From: Lachnospiraceae bacterium
GTDB lineage: Bacteria; Bacillota; Clostridia; Lachnospirales; Lachnospiraceae
DNA: 64,000 nucleotides
NCBI GenBank assembly: GCA_015057445.1
Contig: SVEI01000001.1
Span: 140,291-204,290 of the forward strand
Direction: 5' to 3'
Part shown: piece by piece, positions 18,130-26,950 of the stretch
Numbering within the stretch: position 1 is the stretch's first letter
Layout: every line of letters starts with the position of its first letter
Made by a program: the position numbers and the translations under genes
The notes under the pieces: generated by a model
The model's input: only the letters and a program-made list of their open reading frames with translations
What the model was told of the DNA's origin: nothing
Database searches by the model: none

Positions 18130-19827
18130 TTAAAATTTAAATATAGACATACTATCTTCTAAGTCAGCGGCTATCTGACGAAGACCATTTGACTTGTCTG
18201 ATATATCTTCTACAATAGCTGATACTTCAGTAGCTGAAGCTGATGTTTCTTCTGTACCTGCAGCATTCTCTTCAGCAATAGCTGTTAAGCTTTGAACTAT
18301 ATCTACAACTCCAACTCTAGCTTCATCAAGCTGTGCAGCTTTATCAGAAATTCTATCAATTGCTCTATTAGACTGTTCTACACCACTGATAATCTGAGTA
18401 AAAGCGTTATCAGTCTGTTCTACATGATCACTCTGTAATCTTATAATCTCTTTAACATCATACATAGTTTCAACAGCTCTTTCAGAATCAACAAGAAGCT
18501 CTTGTATGATAATCTCTATCTGCTGTGCAGAAATATTACTCTGCTCTGCAAGCTTTTGAATCTCAGCTGCAACAACAGCAAATCCCTTACCCTGTTCTCC
18601 AGCTCTTGCAGCCTCTATAGATGCATTAAGTGAAAGTAAGTTAGTTTCTTCAGCTATAGAAGTAATAAGCTTTGTTGCTTCACTAATCTTAAGGGCTGAT
18701 TCATTGGTAGTATTGGTCTGTTCCGCAATAACATCAATATATTCACCAGCTCTTTTATTAACATCACTAAGCTCTTTCAATATATTCTTAGCAAAGGATG
18801 TTGATTCCTTCATATCTTCAGCATATTCACGAAGCTTAGCAATCTCATCGTTTGTTTCCTCAACCATATTACCCATGATAATAACATTCTCAGTAGCTGA
18901 CTGAGTATCTTCTGCCTGAGATGAAGCACCTTGTGCAATATCATTTACAGCCTTTTCAACTTGCTCCATAGTTGTTGAAGTCTCTGCAGCATCTGTGTTA
19001 AGAGCGTCAGCTGCATACATTACATTATCACTCTTTTCCTTGATGACACTAACAACCTCTACGAGAGATAATCTAAGTCCATCTAAGGCTCTACTCATTA
19101 TACCAGTCTCATCCTTCTTGTTATTAAGCTTAGCTTGAATAGGATCCTCTGTAAAATCCATATTTGAAATCTTATCAACAACCTTAACAAGCTCAGTAAT
19201 AGGCCTAATAAGTATCCACGCAACAATACCACCTATCAAACCAAAAACAATCATGGCTATAACGATAGCTCGCATTCCTCTTTTATTAAGATGATTAACA
19301 GCTTCATAAAGTTCTTCTTCATCAGCTGTAACTACCAAAATATACTCTTGTCCCTCTGGTACATACACACCAGCGTACTTCAAAGCACCTTTATATTCAT
19401 ATTCTACAGTACCATTTTCAACTTTCTTACCAGCTGCAATATCAGCTACTATCTGGGTTACTACAGCATTCTCAACTGGTTGACCAACCTTTGCGAAATC
19501 AGGATGGTAAAGCATATTACCATCAGGACATACAACATACACGTAACTACTATCTACATCTTCCATTCCCACTTCATCTAACTCATGAGCAAGGAATTCA
19601 TATGTAAGTATTTCTTCAGCACTAGTAAGCATAATTTCTTCATCAATCATAGTACCGTACGCAAGAGATATATCGTCCATGTAATGATGATTAAGAAGTG
19701 TGACTTCATCTTTGATATTCGGTGAATACAACCACACCATCAGCACGCCAGTAAATAATATCATGGCCATCATGGCAATTATTAGATATACTCTCATTGA
19801 TATTTTTTTAATTTTTTTGTTCTCCAT
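18130..19827 (-). CDS. Methyl-accepting chemotaxis protein with Cache sensor
   Basis: A 565-residue receptor. It has a membrane segment at about 13-33 and an extracellular Cache-type sensor domain (about 40-180, [20 protein letters not shown]). A second membrane segment at about 187-207 leads to a HAMP linker with [19 protein letters not shown]. The cytoplasmic signalling domain has its hairpin tip in [27 protein letters not shown]. It should signal to CheA/CheW, which are not in the window. The ligand is unknown. The lack of neighbouring che genes makes it an orphan receptor. Confidence 0.95.
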   Translation of the reverse strand: MENKKIKKISMRVYLIIAMMAMILFTGVLMVWLYSPNIKDEVTLLNHHYMDDISLAYGTMIDEEIMLTSAEEILTYEFLAHELDEVGMEDVDSSYVYVVCPDGNMLYHPDFAKVGQPVENAVVTQIVADIAAGKKVENGTVEYEYKGALKYAGVYVPEGQEYILVVTADEEELYEAVNHLNKRGMRAIVIAMIVFGLIGGIVAWILIRPITELVKVVDKISNMDFTEDPIQAKLNNKKDETGIMSRALDGLRLSLVEVVSVIKEKSDNVMYAADALNTDAAETSTTMEQVEKAVNDIAQGASSQAEDTQSATENVIIMGNMVEETNDEIAKLREYAEDMKESTSFAKNILKELSDVNKRAGEYIDVIAEQTNTTNESALKISEATKLITSIAEETNLLSLNASIEAARAGEQGKGFAVVAAEIQKLAEQSNISAQQIEIIIQELLVDSERAVETMYDVKEIIRLQSDHVEQTDNAFTQIISGVEQSNRAIDRISDKAAQLDEARVGVVDIVQSLTAIAEENAAGTEETSASATEVSAIVEDISDKSNGLRQIAADLEDSMSIFKF

Positions 19828-19951
19828 TGGTGTCTCCTCCTTTGTACATTATACAAAAAATTTGTTATTATTTTATCAAATTTATGCATCTTTTACAAGA
19901 GTCTAATAGATATTATGTAAATAAATTCATTGTAAAAAAATAATACAACTA

Positions 19952-21643
19952 TCAAGAAAAACTATCTTCTACACAAAGAGTTCCCCATCCAAGCAATATA
20001 TTAGGAGAATCTTTAAAAATAGGCAAAGTCTTTGCACCAGAAATAAGATAAGCCTTAACCTTTTCTCCATATAAAAATGGGTCATTTTTCATAACTATTC
20101 CATATTCCATAAGCATAGCTGACGCTGCAGAAACAAAAGGTGTTGCAAATGATGTACCTGTTACCAAGCTATACCCTCCTCCTACTCGGGGTGCATCAAT
20201 ATTTACACCAGGCGCAACTACATCTGGTTTTATATTTCCATCAACTGTATAACCACGTCCCGAAAATGCCGCGTAAGACATATTATTAGAATCATATGCT
20301 CCTACTGTAATAACACTTTCTGATGTGGATGGTATTGTAATTGTTGTACTTTCTGAAGGATTCAAAAAAAAGATATTAGTATTTGTACTACCTTCTACCG
20401 GCAACCAAATATCAACTCTGCCATCAATAATCTTTTGGGGAATTAATCTAATACTCCATACACCACTTTCAATAAAATCTTCCACAGGAATAATACTTAT
20501 ATAAGTTTCCTGTCTCGAATTTATAGGAGAAGGACCACTATTTAACACACGTATATCCATATTATTTATACTATATGACACAAGCTGCTCATAATCATTA
20601 AATGGTCCTAAAACTTCACCAGATGGCGTGAATAAAAATACATCTATTTGATCCTGAAAATTACTCCAGACTTGAATGTTAATGCTTCCTTCCCCCGACG
20701 GAATTTGAAACTCTCGATTAAAAACTCTTTCATATTCCATATTTATCTGTACGTGTCTTCCCGCCAATGCGTCATTACCTGCTCCAACTACAAATGTTAC
20801 CCTGGATAGTAAGGACACTGTATCAATATATCTTTCTAACACAGAATTTCCATTATGATCCCCGGAATTATTGCCATAGCTTAGGTTAATAACTAATGGA
20901 ACATTGTTATCAATAGAATATTTAACAGCAAAATCTATAGCCATCATAAGATTTGCGGTATTAACCTGTTCATTGTCGCCTGTAGCAAGTTTTACAATTA
21001 ACAAATCTGCATTAGGAGTACAGGCTGTTACTATTCCTGCAACTGCTGTACCATGACCGCTAGCATCTTTACTGTCAAATTCTTGTTTAGTATTAATTGC
21101 ATCATTTATATCATTATTATCAAAGTAAGTACCCATATTATACCCACTAGGTGGATTACCAGATAAACTCTGGTCCCACAGACCAACTATCTTGCTTTCA
21201 ACCATATCATTACCGCTTGTAACAACTGAAAAGTCTTCATGAAATATATCTATTCCAGAATCAATTATAGCAACGGTTACACCTGAGCCACGTAAACCCC
21301 TATTAAAATATGGAACACTCATACAAGACTGGACAAAACCATTAATGGAAACTCTTTGCTGAACAAATAGCTTGGGCTTTTCTATGTATATAACTCTATT
21401 ATCCATAGCAAAATCATTCACTACATCCTCACATACTAAAATAATAGCAAATCCACCTAACAACTCTGTATATACCGCATTATAATCCATTGCTAACTCT
21501 GATAAATTGCCAATGAATTTTATTATTAAACGCCAGCTATTAAATTCATTATCATATCCTGTGTTAAGTTCTAAGCTATTTTCTCTCAAAGGTTCTGGTG
21601 TATCCAGAGCAATATTAAGTTCTGTACCAATTTTAGAATTCAT
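19952..21643 (-). CDS. Csp-like subtilisin family (S8) serine protease
   Basis: A 563-residue S8 peptidase with an intact triad: D128 (IIDSGIDIFHEDF), H197 (SGHGTAVAGI) and S498 (TGTSFATPFVSAA). A domain inserted between His and Ser (about residues 290-430) and the lack of a signal peptide fit the clostridial Csp proteases, which process cortex-lytic enzymes in spore germination. Divergent placement next to spoIIGA-sigE supports a sporulation role, but Csp-like proteases also occur in other clostridial contexts. The start at 21643 is chosen because AGGAG is six bases upstream. Confidence 0.88.
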   Translation of the reverse strand: MNSKIGTELNIALDTPEPLRENSLELNTGYDNEFNSWRLIIKFIGNLSELAMDYNAVYTELLGGFAIILVCEDVVNDFAMDNRVIYIEKPKLFVQQRVSINGFVQSCMSVPYFNRGLRGSGVTVAIIDSGIDIFHEDFSVVTSGNDMVESKIVGLWDQSLSGNPPSGYNMGTYFDNNDINDAINTKQEFDSKDASGHGTAVAGIVTACTPNADLLIVKLATGDNEQVNTANLMMAIDFAVKYSIDNNVPLVINLSYGNNSGDHNGNSVLERYIDTVSLLSRVTFVVGAGNDALAGRHVQINMEYERVFNREFQIPSGEGSINIQVWSNFQDQIDVFLFTPSGEVLGPFNDYEQLVSYSINNMDIRVLNSGPSPINSRQETYISIIPVEDFIESGVWSIRLIPQKIIDGRVDIWLPVEGSTNTNIFFLNPSESTTITIPSTSESVITVGAYDSNNMSYAAFSGRGYTVDGNIKPDVVAPGVNIDAPRVGGGYSLVTGTSFATPFVSAASAMLMEYGIVMKNDPFLYGEKVKAYLISGAKTLPIFKDSPNILLGWGTLCVEDSFS

Positions 21644-21660
21644 GCAACACTCCTTCAAGC

Positions 21661-21667
21661 TGTCGAA
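21661..21667. promoter_or_regulatory. Spo0A box (0A box)
   Basis: TGTCGAA is a perfect match to the Spo0A recognition heptamer. It lies in the gap between the divergent csp-like gene and spoIIGA, 18 bp from the csp-like ATG. Confidence 0.6.
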
Positions 21668-21701
21668 TTAGCTTACAATTATTTTTATGTTATCCCTTTG
21701 C

Positions 21702-21735
21702 TTCGACGCAATATATTTTCCACATAAAATATAAT
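21702..21735 (+). promoter_or_regulatory. Spo0A-type spoIIG promoter
   Basis: A perfect -10 hexamer TATAAT (21730-21735) has no usable -35 at normal distance. TTCGACG (21702-21708), the reverse complement of a 0A box with one change, lies with its first six bases 22 bp upstream of the -10. The Bacillus spoIIG promoter has the same abnormal 22-bp spacing and a 0A box at the -35 region, activated by Spo0A~P. Confidence 0.6.
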
Positions 21736-21762
21736 CAACACAAGCACTAAGAGGAGGTGAAT

Positions 21763-22611
21763 ATGAGCTATGTTGTATATGCAGACGTGCTTCTTATATG
21801 GATATTTATAATCAATTATACGACATACCACCTAACCTGCAGAATATTAAACCACAAAATCTCTCAGGGAAAACTTCTTTTATGGTGCATACTTTCTTCT
21901 ATAACATTGGAATTATTCTACATATTTGGAGTATTAAGAGCTAAAAACATCCAACCTATATTGTATATAAGTTTGTACATTTTTCTTATGTATATATTCT
22001 TAAGATTTGTATTAAAATTAAAAGCTATAACTAGCTTTCTACAATTACTAATATACAACATACTAGGAACTCTTCTATTATCTGGAGCAATACAAATATT
22101 TGTAAGTAATAACATATCACTAATAATTATATTACCTATGATATTAATAATATTCCTTATAGTTCCAATAATTCTAAAAGTATTGCCGAATTTAAGAAAC
22201 GAAAATAAAAACACAATATCAGTTACACTATCTACCGTAAATCACACTATTCAAACAACTGGGTATATTGATACAGGTAACACATTAATGGATATTTATT
22301 CAGGAAAACCAGTAATAATACTTGATTATTCTTTACTTCAACCAATTATATCTGCATCTGAGTTTGAATTGATTTGTGAATATATAAAAACAGGAAATTA
22401 TAGTTATATATCCAACATCATCTTAGATGGTGAAAAGATATATCCCATACCATATAAAACAATAAGTAACAACAACGCAATTATGCCAGCATTCAAACTA
22501 CAGTACTTGATTATCAACAATAATATATACAAAAACATTGTTGCTGGCATTAGTCACACAAGTTTTTCAAACACCACAGAATGCAAGGTGTTACTTAACA
22601 ATAACTTATAA
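21763..22611 (+). CDS. spoIIGA: Sporulation sigma-E processing peptidase SpoIIGA
   Basis: A 282-residue membrane aspartic protease that cleaves the pro-sequence of sigma-E in the mother cell. Five hydrophobic segments occupy residues 1-145. The soluble C-terminal domain carries GYIDTGN with catalytic D170. The start is ATG 21763 with AGGAGG (21752-21757) five bases upstream; a GTG two codons earlier overlaps that site and is less likely. It is followed after 22 bp by sigE, its substrate, in the standard order. Confidence 0.93.
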   Translation: MSYVVYADVLLIWIFIINYTTYHLTCRILNHKISQGKLLLWCILSSITLELFYIFGVLRAKNIQPILYISLYIFLMYIFLRFVLKLKAITSFLQLLIYNILGTLLLSGAIQIFVSNNISLIIILPMILIIFLIVPIILKVLPNLRNENKNTISVTLSTVNHTIQTTGYIDTGNTLMDIYSGKPVIILDYSLLQPIISASEFELICEYIKTGNYSYISNIILDGEKIYPIPYKTISNNNAIMPAFKLQYLIINNNIYKNIVAGISHTSFSNTTECKVLLNNNL

Positions 22612-22633
22612 AGGATTAGAGAGGAGTATTCAA

Positions 22634-23359
22634 ATGATTAGTATCATTAGTAACAACAAGTTTCAAATCAACATCAAAAGCTTTGCCAATCTATTAATGT
22701 ATCCCAAAAACGAGGTACATTACATCGGTGGTGCCGAAATTTTACCACCACCGCTTAGTTCTGAGGAAGAAGCAGATTTGATAAGCCGAATCGACATTGA
22801 TGATTCTGTTAGACAAATACTTATAGAACATAATCTTAGATTGGTAGTATATATCGCAAAAAAATTCGACAACACAGGAATTGGTGTAGAAGATTTAATA
22901 TCCATAGGCACTATTGGTTTAATAAAAGCTATCAATACCTTTAAATCTGATAAAAATATAAAGCTTGCAACATACGCAAGCAGATGCATAGAAAACGAAA
23001 TCTTAATGCATCTAAGAAGAAGTACACGTTCTAAAACTGAGTTATCCTTTGACGAGCCATTAAATGTTGATTGGGATGGAAATGAGCTTCTTCTATCCGA
23101 CATTCTTGGTACCGAAGAAGATATTATATACAAAGATATTGAAGATGAAGTTGATAAATCCCTATTAGAACAGGCATTAGAAATCTTATCTGACAGAGAA
23201 CGAATGATTATAGAGCTTCGTTTTGGAATCGGTCATGACGATGAGGAAATGACACAAAAAGAAGTTGCTGATTTGCTGGGAATATCACAGTCTTATATAT
23301 CAAGATTAGAAAAGAAAATAATAAAACGTCTTAAAAGAGAAATGACAAGACTAAGTTAA
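22634..23359 (+). CDS. sigE: RNA polymerase sporulation sigma factor SigE
   Basis: A 241-residue sigma-70 family factor for early mother-cell genes. A pro-sequence of about 27 residues ends near [15 protein letters not shown], the region cut in Bacillus pro-sigma-E. Region 2 ([40 protein letters not shown]) and region 4 ([19 protein letters not shown]) are intact. The ATG at 22634 has GAGGAG upstream. In most spore formers sigG follows; here a terminator and a tRNA gene follow instead. Confidence 0.97.
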   Translation: MISIISNNKFQINIKSFANLLMYPKNEVHYIGGAEILPPPLSSEEEADLISRIDIDDSVRQILIEHNLRLVVYIAKKFDNTGIGVEDLISIGTIGLIKAINTFKSDKNIKLATYASRCIENEILMHLRRSTRSKTELSFDEPLNVDWDGNELLLSDILGTEEDIIYKDIEDEVDKSLLEQALEILSDRERMIIELRFGIGHDDEEMTQKEVADLLGISQSYISRLEKKIIKRLKREMTRLS

Positions 23360-23360
23360 C

Positions 23361-23396
23361 AAAAAAGCCTTGAAGCATAAACTTCAAGGCTTTTTT
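23361..23396. terminator. Rho-independent terminator after sigE
   Basis: A6, then the 9-bp stem GCCTTGAAG / CTTCAAGGC with a 6-base loop, then T6. It is symmetric and could also stop transcription of the minus-strand tRNA gene next to it. Confidence 0.92.
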
Positions 23397-23398
23397 CG

Positions 23399-23481
23399 TG
23401 CCGGTGGTGGGACTTGAACCCACACGCGGTTACCCGCAACAGATTTTGAGTCTGCATCGTCTGCCATTCCGACACACCGGC
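23399..23481 (-). tRNA. tRNA-Leu (anticodon CAA)
   Basis: An 83-base class II tRNA. The acceptor stem is GCCGGTG / CACCGGC, the anticodon loop is CTCAAAA giving CAA (codon UUG), a long variable arm TTGCGGGTAACCGCG is present, and the T arm contains GTTCAAGTC. The discriminator is A and the CCA end is not encoded. Confidence 0.96.
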
Positions 23482-23526
23482 GAACAAGTGAAAATATAGC
23501 ATATTTTCACCCATATGTCAAGAAAC

Positions 23527-24399
23527 TTAATCCTCTATCTTTTTAGCAACCACAACATATCTTCCATTAGTAGTATGATATGCACATGTGGAGAGTGTAA
23601 GTAGCTTATCACCATACTTTACATCATTTTCTATTGTATATGGTGTCATGCTAACACAATTTTTCACATAGTCCATAAATTCTTCTTCACTTGCAGCGTC
23701 GAAGAACTGATAATACTTAAATCCCGTATAATCAACCTCATATATTCTAGTTCTAAAAGCAGCTATAACTTCATAAGTACCATCTCCATGAATTGTATTA
23801 AAGGTAAATGTCTTATGCTTCTTATAAAACTCTTCATCTTCATATTCAAGCAAATCATGGAACATCTTACCAGTATGCATATTATGCCCATATATAAGCA
23901 CATTATCGCTCATTATAATATCACTGCTGGTATCTACGAATAAGGTTCCTGCTGAGCTACTATTCTTATCATAATCTCTATAAATATAATACTCTTCATC
24001 ATGCATGGTCTGCATAACCGGATAATCTATATCAGTATCCTCTATCTTAATCCATCCAACAAAATCATTATTATATTTATATAATCTGGCATATTTTTTC
24101 TGAACCAATGTGCCGTCGAAATCAATATATTTTATCTCTTCCACAACACCTGCATCAGTCTCTGTTGCAACAACAACCTCTTCATACTGGCTATCAAACA
24201 CAACGTCTGATTCTTCGTCTTCATCTATAACCATATCCTTAAGACCATCTACAGTATCTTCACTTTTCTTACTCTCCATAAAGTATTTAATAAGATAAAT
24301 GGAACAACCCACGAATATACATATAAATACACAGAGCAAAATATTATATATTAGCCTAAGTTTCTTTGAATTTTTCTTCTTTTTGGTTTTAGTTGACAT
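23527..24399 (-). CDS. Class B sortase
   Basis: A 290-residue sortase with a short basic cytoplasmic start, one membrane segment (about 15-39) and an extracellular catalytic domain. The active-site residues are H172 (LIYGHNMHTG), C272 (LSTCAY) and R280 (NGRYVVVA). The layout fits class B sortases, which anchor a small set of substrates or assemble pili. No obvious sortase substrate with an LPxTG/NPQTN-type tail is seen in the window; the ChW proteins end without one. The start at 24399 is preferred because GGAG is seven bases upstream. Confidence 0.92.
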   Translation of the reverse strand: MSTKTKKKKNSKKLRLIYNILLCVFICIFVGCSIYLIKYFMESKKSEDTVDGLKDMVIDEDEESDVVFDSQYEEVVVATETDAGVVEEIKYIDFDGTLVQKKYARLYKYNNDFVGWIKIEDTDIDYPVMQTMHDEEYYIYRDYDKNSSSAGTLFVDTSSDIIMSDNVLIYGHNMHTGKMFHDLLEYEDEEFYKKHKTFTFNTIHGDGTYEVIAAFRTRIYEVDYTGFKYYQFFDAASEEEFMDYVKNCVSMTPYTIENDVKYGDKLLTLSTCAYHTTNGRYVVVAKKIED

Positions 24400-24426
24400 A
24401 ACTTGACTCCAATCTTGTTTCATTAA

Positions 24427-24459
24427 CTAGAAAAACCCGAATAAATCGGGTTTTTCTAG
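24427..24459. terminator. Terminator after the NUDIX gene
   Basis: A perfect 14-bp inverted repeat CTAGAAAAACCCGA / TCGGGTTTTTCTAG with a 5-base loop lies 6 bp beyond the NUDIX stop and 28 bp before the sortase start codon. It should insulate the sortase gene from readthrough. Confidence 0.88.
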
Positions 24460-24464
24460 CTTAA

Positions 24465-24917
24465 TTAAAAGTACTTCTTACTTCCCCACAAATTATTCTT
24501 CTTAAGAGTCATATACTCTTCGTAAGCCTGCTCAAGAATCTGTTTCTCATTAGGAAATTTAAGAAGATGATACGCTTCATGGTACTTGTAGTAACCTGAA
24601 TCCATAAAATATTCTTCTTTCTGTGGCTTGCTATAATAGCTATCTGCCATCATAAGATACCAATGAACATCCTTGTTTACAACATCATAAGAGGTATTAA
24701 AAGTATAGCTACTTTTACCCACGTACTTGATAATCTGTGCCTTAACACCAGTTTCCTCATGTACCTCTCTTAGAGCTGTCTCATTATGCTGTTCATCTTT
24801 TTCTACCGTACCTTTAGGTAGAACCCATCCTTCATACTTGTTCTTATAATTCTTGTAGAGTAATAATATTTTACCTCTGAAGATTACCACACCACCACAG
24901 CTTGTTGCTTCAATCAT
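24465..24917 (-). CDS. NUDIX hydrolase
   Basis: A 150-residue NUDIX pyrophosphatase. The NUDIX box G-x5-E-x7-REVHEETGV is complete within GTVEKDEQHNETALREVHEE and is preceded by WVLPKG. Such enzymes hydrolyse nucleoside diphosphates linked to another group (Ap4A, damaged dNTPs, nucleotide sugars); the WVLPKG context resembles Ap4A hydrolases but the substrate is not certain. The start at 24917 has AGGAGG seven bases upstream; an ATG at 24950 does not. Confidence 0.92.
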   Translation of the reverse strand: MIEATSCGGVVIFRGKILLLYKNYKNKYEGWVLPKGTVEKDEQHNETALREVHEETGVKAQIIKYVGKSSYTFNTSYDVVNKDVHWYLMMADSYYSKPQKEEYFMDSGYYKYHEAYHLLKFPNEKQILEQAYEEYMTLKKNNLWGSKKYF

Positions 24918-25044
24918 CGCAATTCCTCCTGTAAAAATTGGTGTGTGCATACATTGAGGTCATTATATCAAATTACAAACAAGTTAGCAAGGGATTTTAA
25001 AGTAAGTATGGAGATAAGATAGTATGATATTTATTCTTCGCTGA

Positions 25045-25554
25045 CTAATTCATATATATTCCATCCAGCGATAGGACATATTTTAATTCCGCTTTCATAT
25101 GCTTTTTTTGCATTAATAGTATATTTATGATTTTATAGTAAGCTTTATCACCAGTATACGGATTAACTATCCAGGCTCCTTTTATTAAATTTTTTTTAAA
25201 TCTATTAATACATTTTTTGAAATCTTTATCTATAACGTCTTCTGATTTTATCCACATAGATGATTCTTTTATTGTATCTGCATCATTATATCCCAATAAA
25301 ATACCTATATTATTATCCTGATTTTCACTAAAATCTTTATAATTTTCGTAAAAATTAATTTGTTCTTTAGAAATAAAAATCATCTCAAATTTTTCAAAAG
25401 CGTGAAAATCACATAGTTTATCAAATTCGATAATTTTAAATTTAGGACTCAGTATTATTCCACATGCATTATATTGTGAATTTCCTAACAATTCAATTAC
25501 AAATTTATAAATATCATCTGTTGTTGCATGAAACTGTAAACTAGTTGAACTCAT
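25045..25554 (-). CDS. Hypothetical protein, orphan island gene 3
   Basis: I do not recognise this 169-residue acidic, cytoplasmic protein. It has no signal peptide, membrane segment or enzymatic motif; aromatic and Lys/Asp residues are frequent. Size, AT-rich codons and clustering with two other unknown genes resemble the loose groups of immunity proteins that protect against polymorphic toxins, but no toxin gene is near. It starts 27 bp after the next gene (25582-26139) and is probably co-transcribed with it. Confidence 0.5.
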   Translation of the reverse strand: MSSTSLQFHATTDDIYKFVIELLGNSQYNACGIILSPKFKIIEFDKLCDFHAFEKFEMIFISKEQINFYENYKDFSENQDNNIGILLGYNDADTIKESSMWIKSEDVIDKDFKKCINRFKKNLIKGAWIVNPYTGDKAYYKIINILLMQKKHMKAELKYVLSLDGIYMN

Positions 25555-25581
25555 AATTCATACCTCATTATTTTTTCAGCA

Positions 25582-26139
25582 TTAACATGTTAAAATATTT
25601 CTCTTATTGTTTTTTGTTGCTATTTCATATACAACACTTGAAAAATAATCATTATAGATGTCTTTGTTATAAATTATCAATGATTCATAATTAATCTTAA
25701 GCAATCTCATATCTATATCTTCCGCTGGCTCATAACCTAGCAACACATAATCACAGTTAATATGATTATGCATTTGAAATATTTTTTTTAAAATAATATC
25801 TAATTTAGTAATCAAATCACTTCTCATATCAGATAGAAATTGATTAATTTTAAAGTTTATTGTAATATCGCATAATTTTCCATCACCAGAAACTATAATA
25901 AATACTTCAGGTATTATGAATCCAAATTTCAATTCATGTAAAAATATAGAGCCTGTCGTTGATTTTTCAAAATGTAATCTCATATCTTTAATATCATCAT
26001 ATTTACAATCAAGCATATTTATCTCATCATAAAAATGTGATGATATAATATTATTTTTATTGATCAGAATGTGTTCAGAAAATATTTCATCTAACTTTTT
26101 GTTATCTATATTTTTAAATATTATTTCAAGGTATTCCAT
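25582..26139 (-). CDS. Hypothetical protein, orphan island gene 2
   Basis: A 185-residue protein I cannot assign. It is rich in Ile, Asn and Asp, with no membrane segment or signal peptide. The middle part (FIIPEVFIIVSGDGKLCDITINF) looks like alternating beta strands, followed by a helical region (QFLSDMRSDLITKLDIILKKIF). The composition is more AT-rich than flanking housekeeping genes. It forms a pair with the following gene at 25045-25554; an immunity-type function is only a guess from context. Confidence 0.5.
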   Translation of the reverse strand: MEYLEIIFKNIDNKKLDEIFSEHILINKNNIISSHFYDEINMLDCKYDDIKDMRLHFEKSTTGSIFLHELKFGFIIPEVFIIVSGDGKLCDITINFKINQFLSDMRSDLITKLDIILKKIFQMHNHINCDYVLLGYEPAEDIDMRLLKINYESLIIYNKDIYNDYFSSVVYEIATKNNKRNILTC

Positions 26140-26380
26140 AACACTCCCCCAAAGTAATTAAATTTTATATGGCTTTATTTTTAAACAATTATCCCAACAA
26201 ACTCATAATATAACTGCTCATATTTTCAAACTAAGCACCCAATTATCATAATCCTTTATAATTTTTAAATTCTATCATGCTCAATGCAATGATATCTTTT
26301 AGTATTTCATCATTATCATACCACCAAATTATATAAATTTATCATATCAGCTAATTATCAACCAAAATAATAGCCATAAT
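26140..26380. other. Non-coding AT-rich gap
   Basis: About 240 bases with no open frame of useful length, no clear hairpin with a T tract and no promoter that I can support. It may be decayed coding sequence inside the orphan-gene island. Confidence 0.4.
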
Positions 26381-26785
26381 TCACTTAATACATACTCTTA
26401 CATACATTTCACAACAGGGCACCTCTACACAACATTTTACATAATCAATAAAATCTTCCTTTGAATAAATTTCTTCTAAATCGTCATATTCCCCACCATA
26501 CCACATTATTATCCATTCACATAAATCATACACATTATTTAACACTTGGTATAGTTCAGAAACAATAAATTTCTCATAATCTAGAACCTCATTACATAAA
26601 TTATGAATATTTTCTATTATCCATACATCACAAGTTTCTACGTCTGGATAGTATTTTTCTAAAACTAAATGACATAAGTCTATATTTTTATTTCGTAAAC
26701 CAATCAATTTCCTACCATATTTTTCTAAGTTGTATTTTGATTTACATATCATAAATTGGCTCACAATATTTTCCTCCAACTTCAT
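26381..26785 (-). CDS. Hypothetical Cys-rich protein, orphan island gene 1
   Basis: A 134-residue protein with no recognised family. It is predicted to be mostly helical and has ten or so cysteines, several near the C terminus (DYVKCCVEVPCCEMYVRVC). No signal peptide or membrane segment is seen, so the cysteines are probably intracellular and may bind a metal. Its size and acidity again resemble immunity proteins. It is separated from the other two orphans by a 240-base gap and from the PBP gene by a hairpin. Confidence 0.5.
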   Translation of the reverse strand: MKLEENIVSQFMICKSKYNLEKYGRKLIGLRNKNIDLCHLVLEKYYPDVETCDVWIIENIHNLCNEVLDYEKFIVSELYQVLNNVYDLCEWIIMWYGGEYDDLEEIYSKEDFIDYVKCCVEVPCCEMYVRVCIK

Positions 26786-26850
26786 CTATAATTATCCTTA
26801 TATATATTTATACTAAGCTTCTTCAATTATGTATCAAAAGACAATATAAC

Positions 26851-26878
26851 CATAGCCATGGCAACTACCATGGCTATG
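26851..26878 (-). terminator. Stem-loop after the PBP operon
   Basis: A perfect 11-bp stem CATAGCCATGG / CCATGGCTATG with a 6-base loop, 73 bp past the PBP stop. The T tract is weak. It closes the ruvA-to-PBP operon. Confidence 0.6.
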
Positions 26879-26950
26879 ATTCTCATATAAAATCAAAAAA
26901 TCTTGTAATCTATCCCCACATTACTCTCATTGTACTACTTTGTTTATTAT

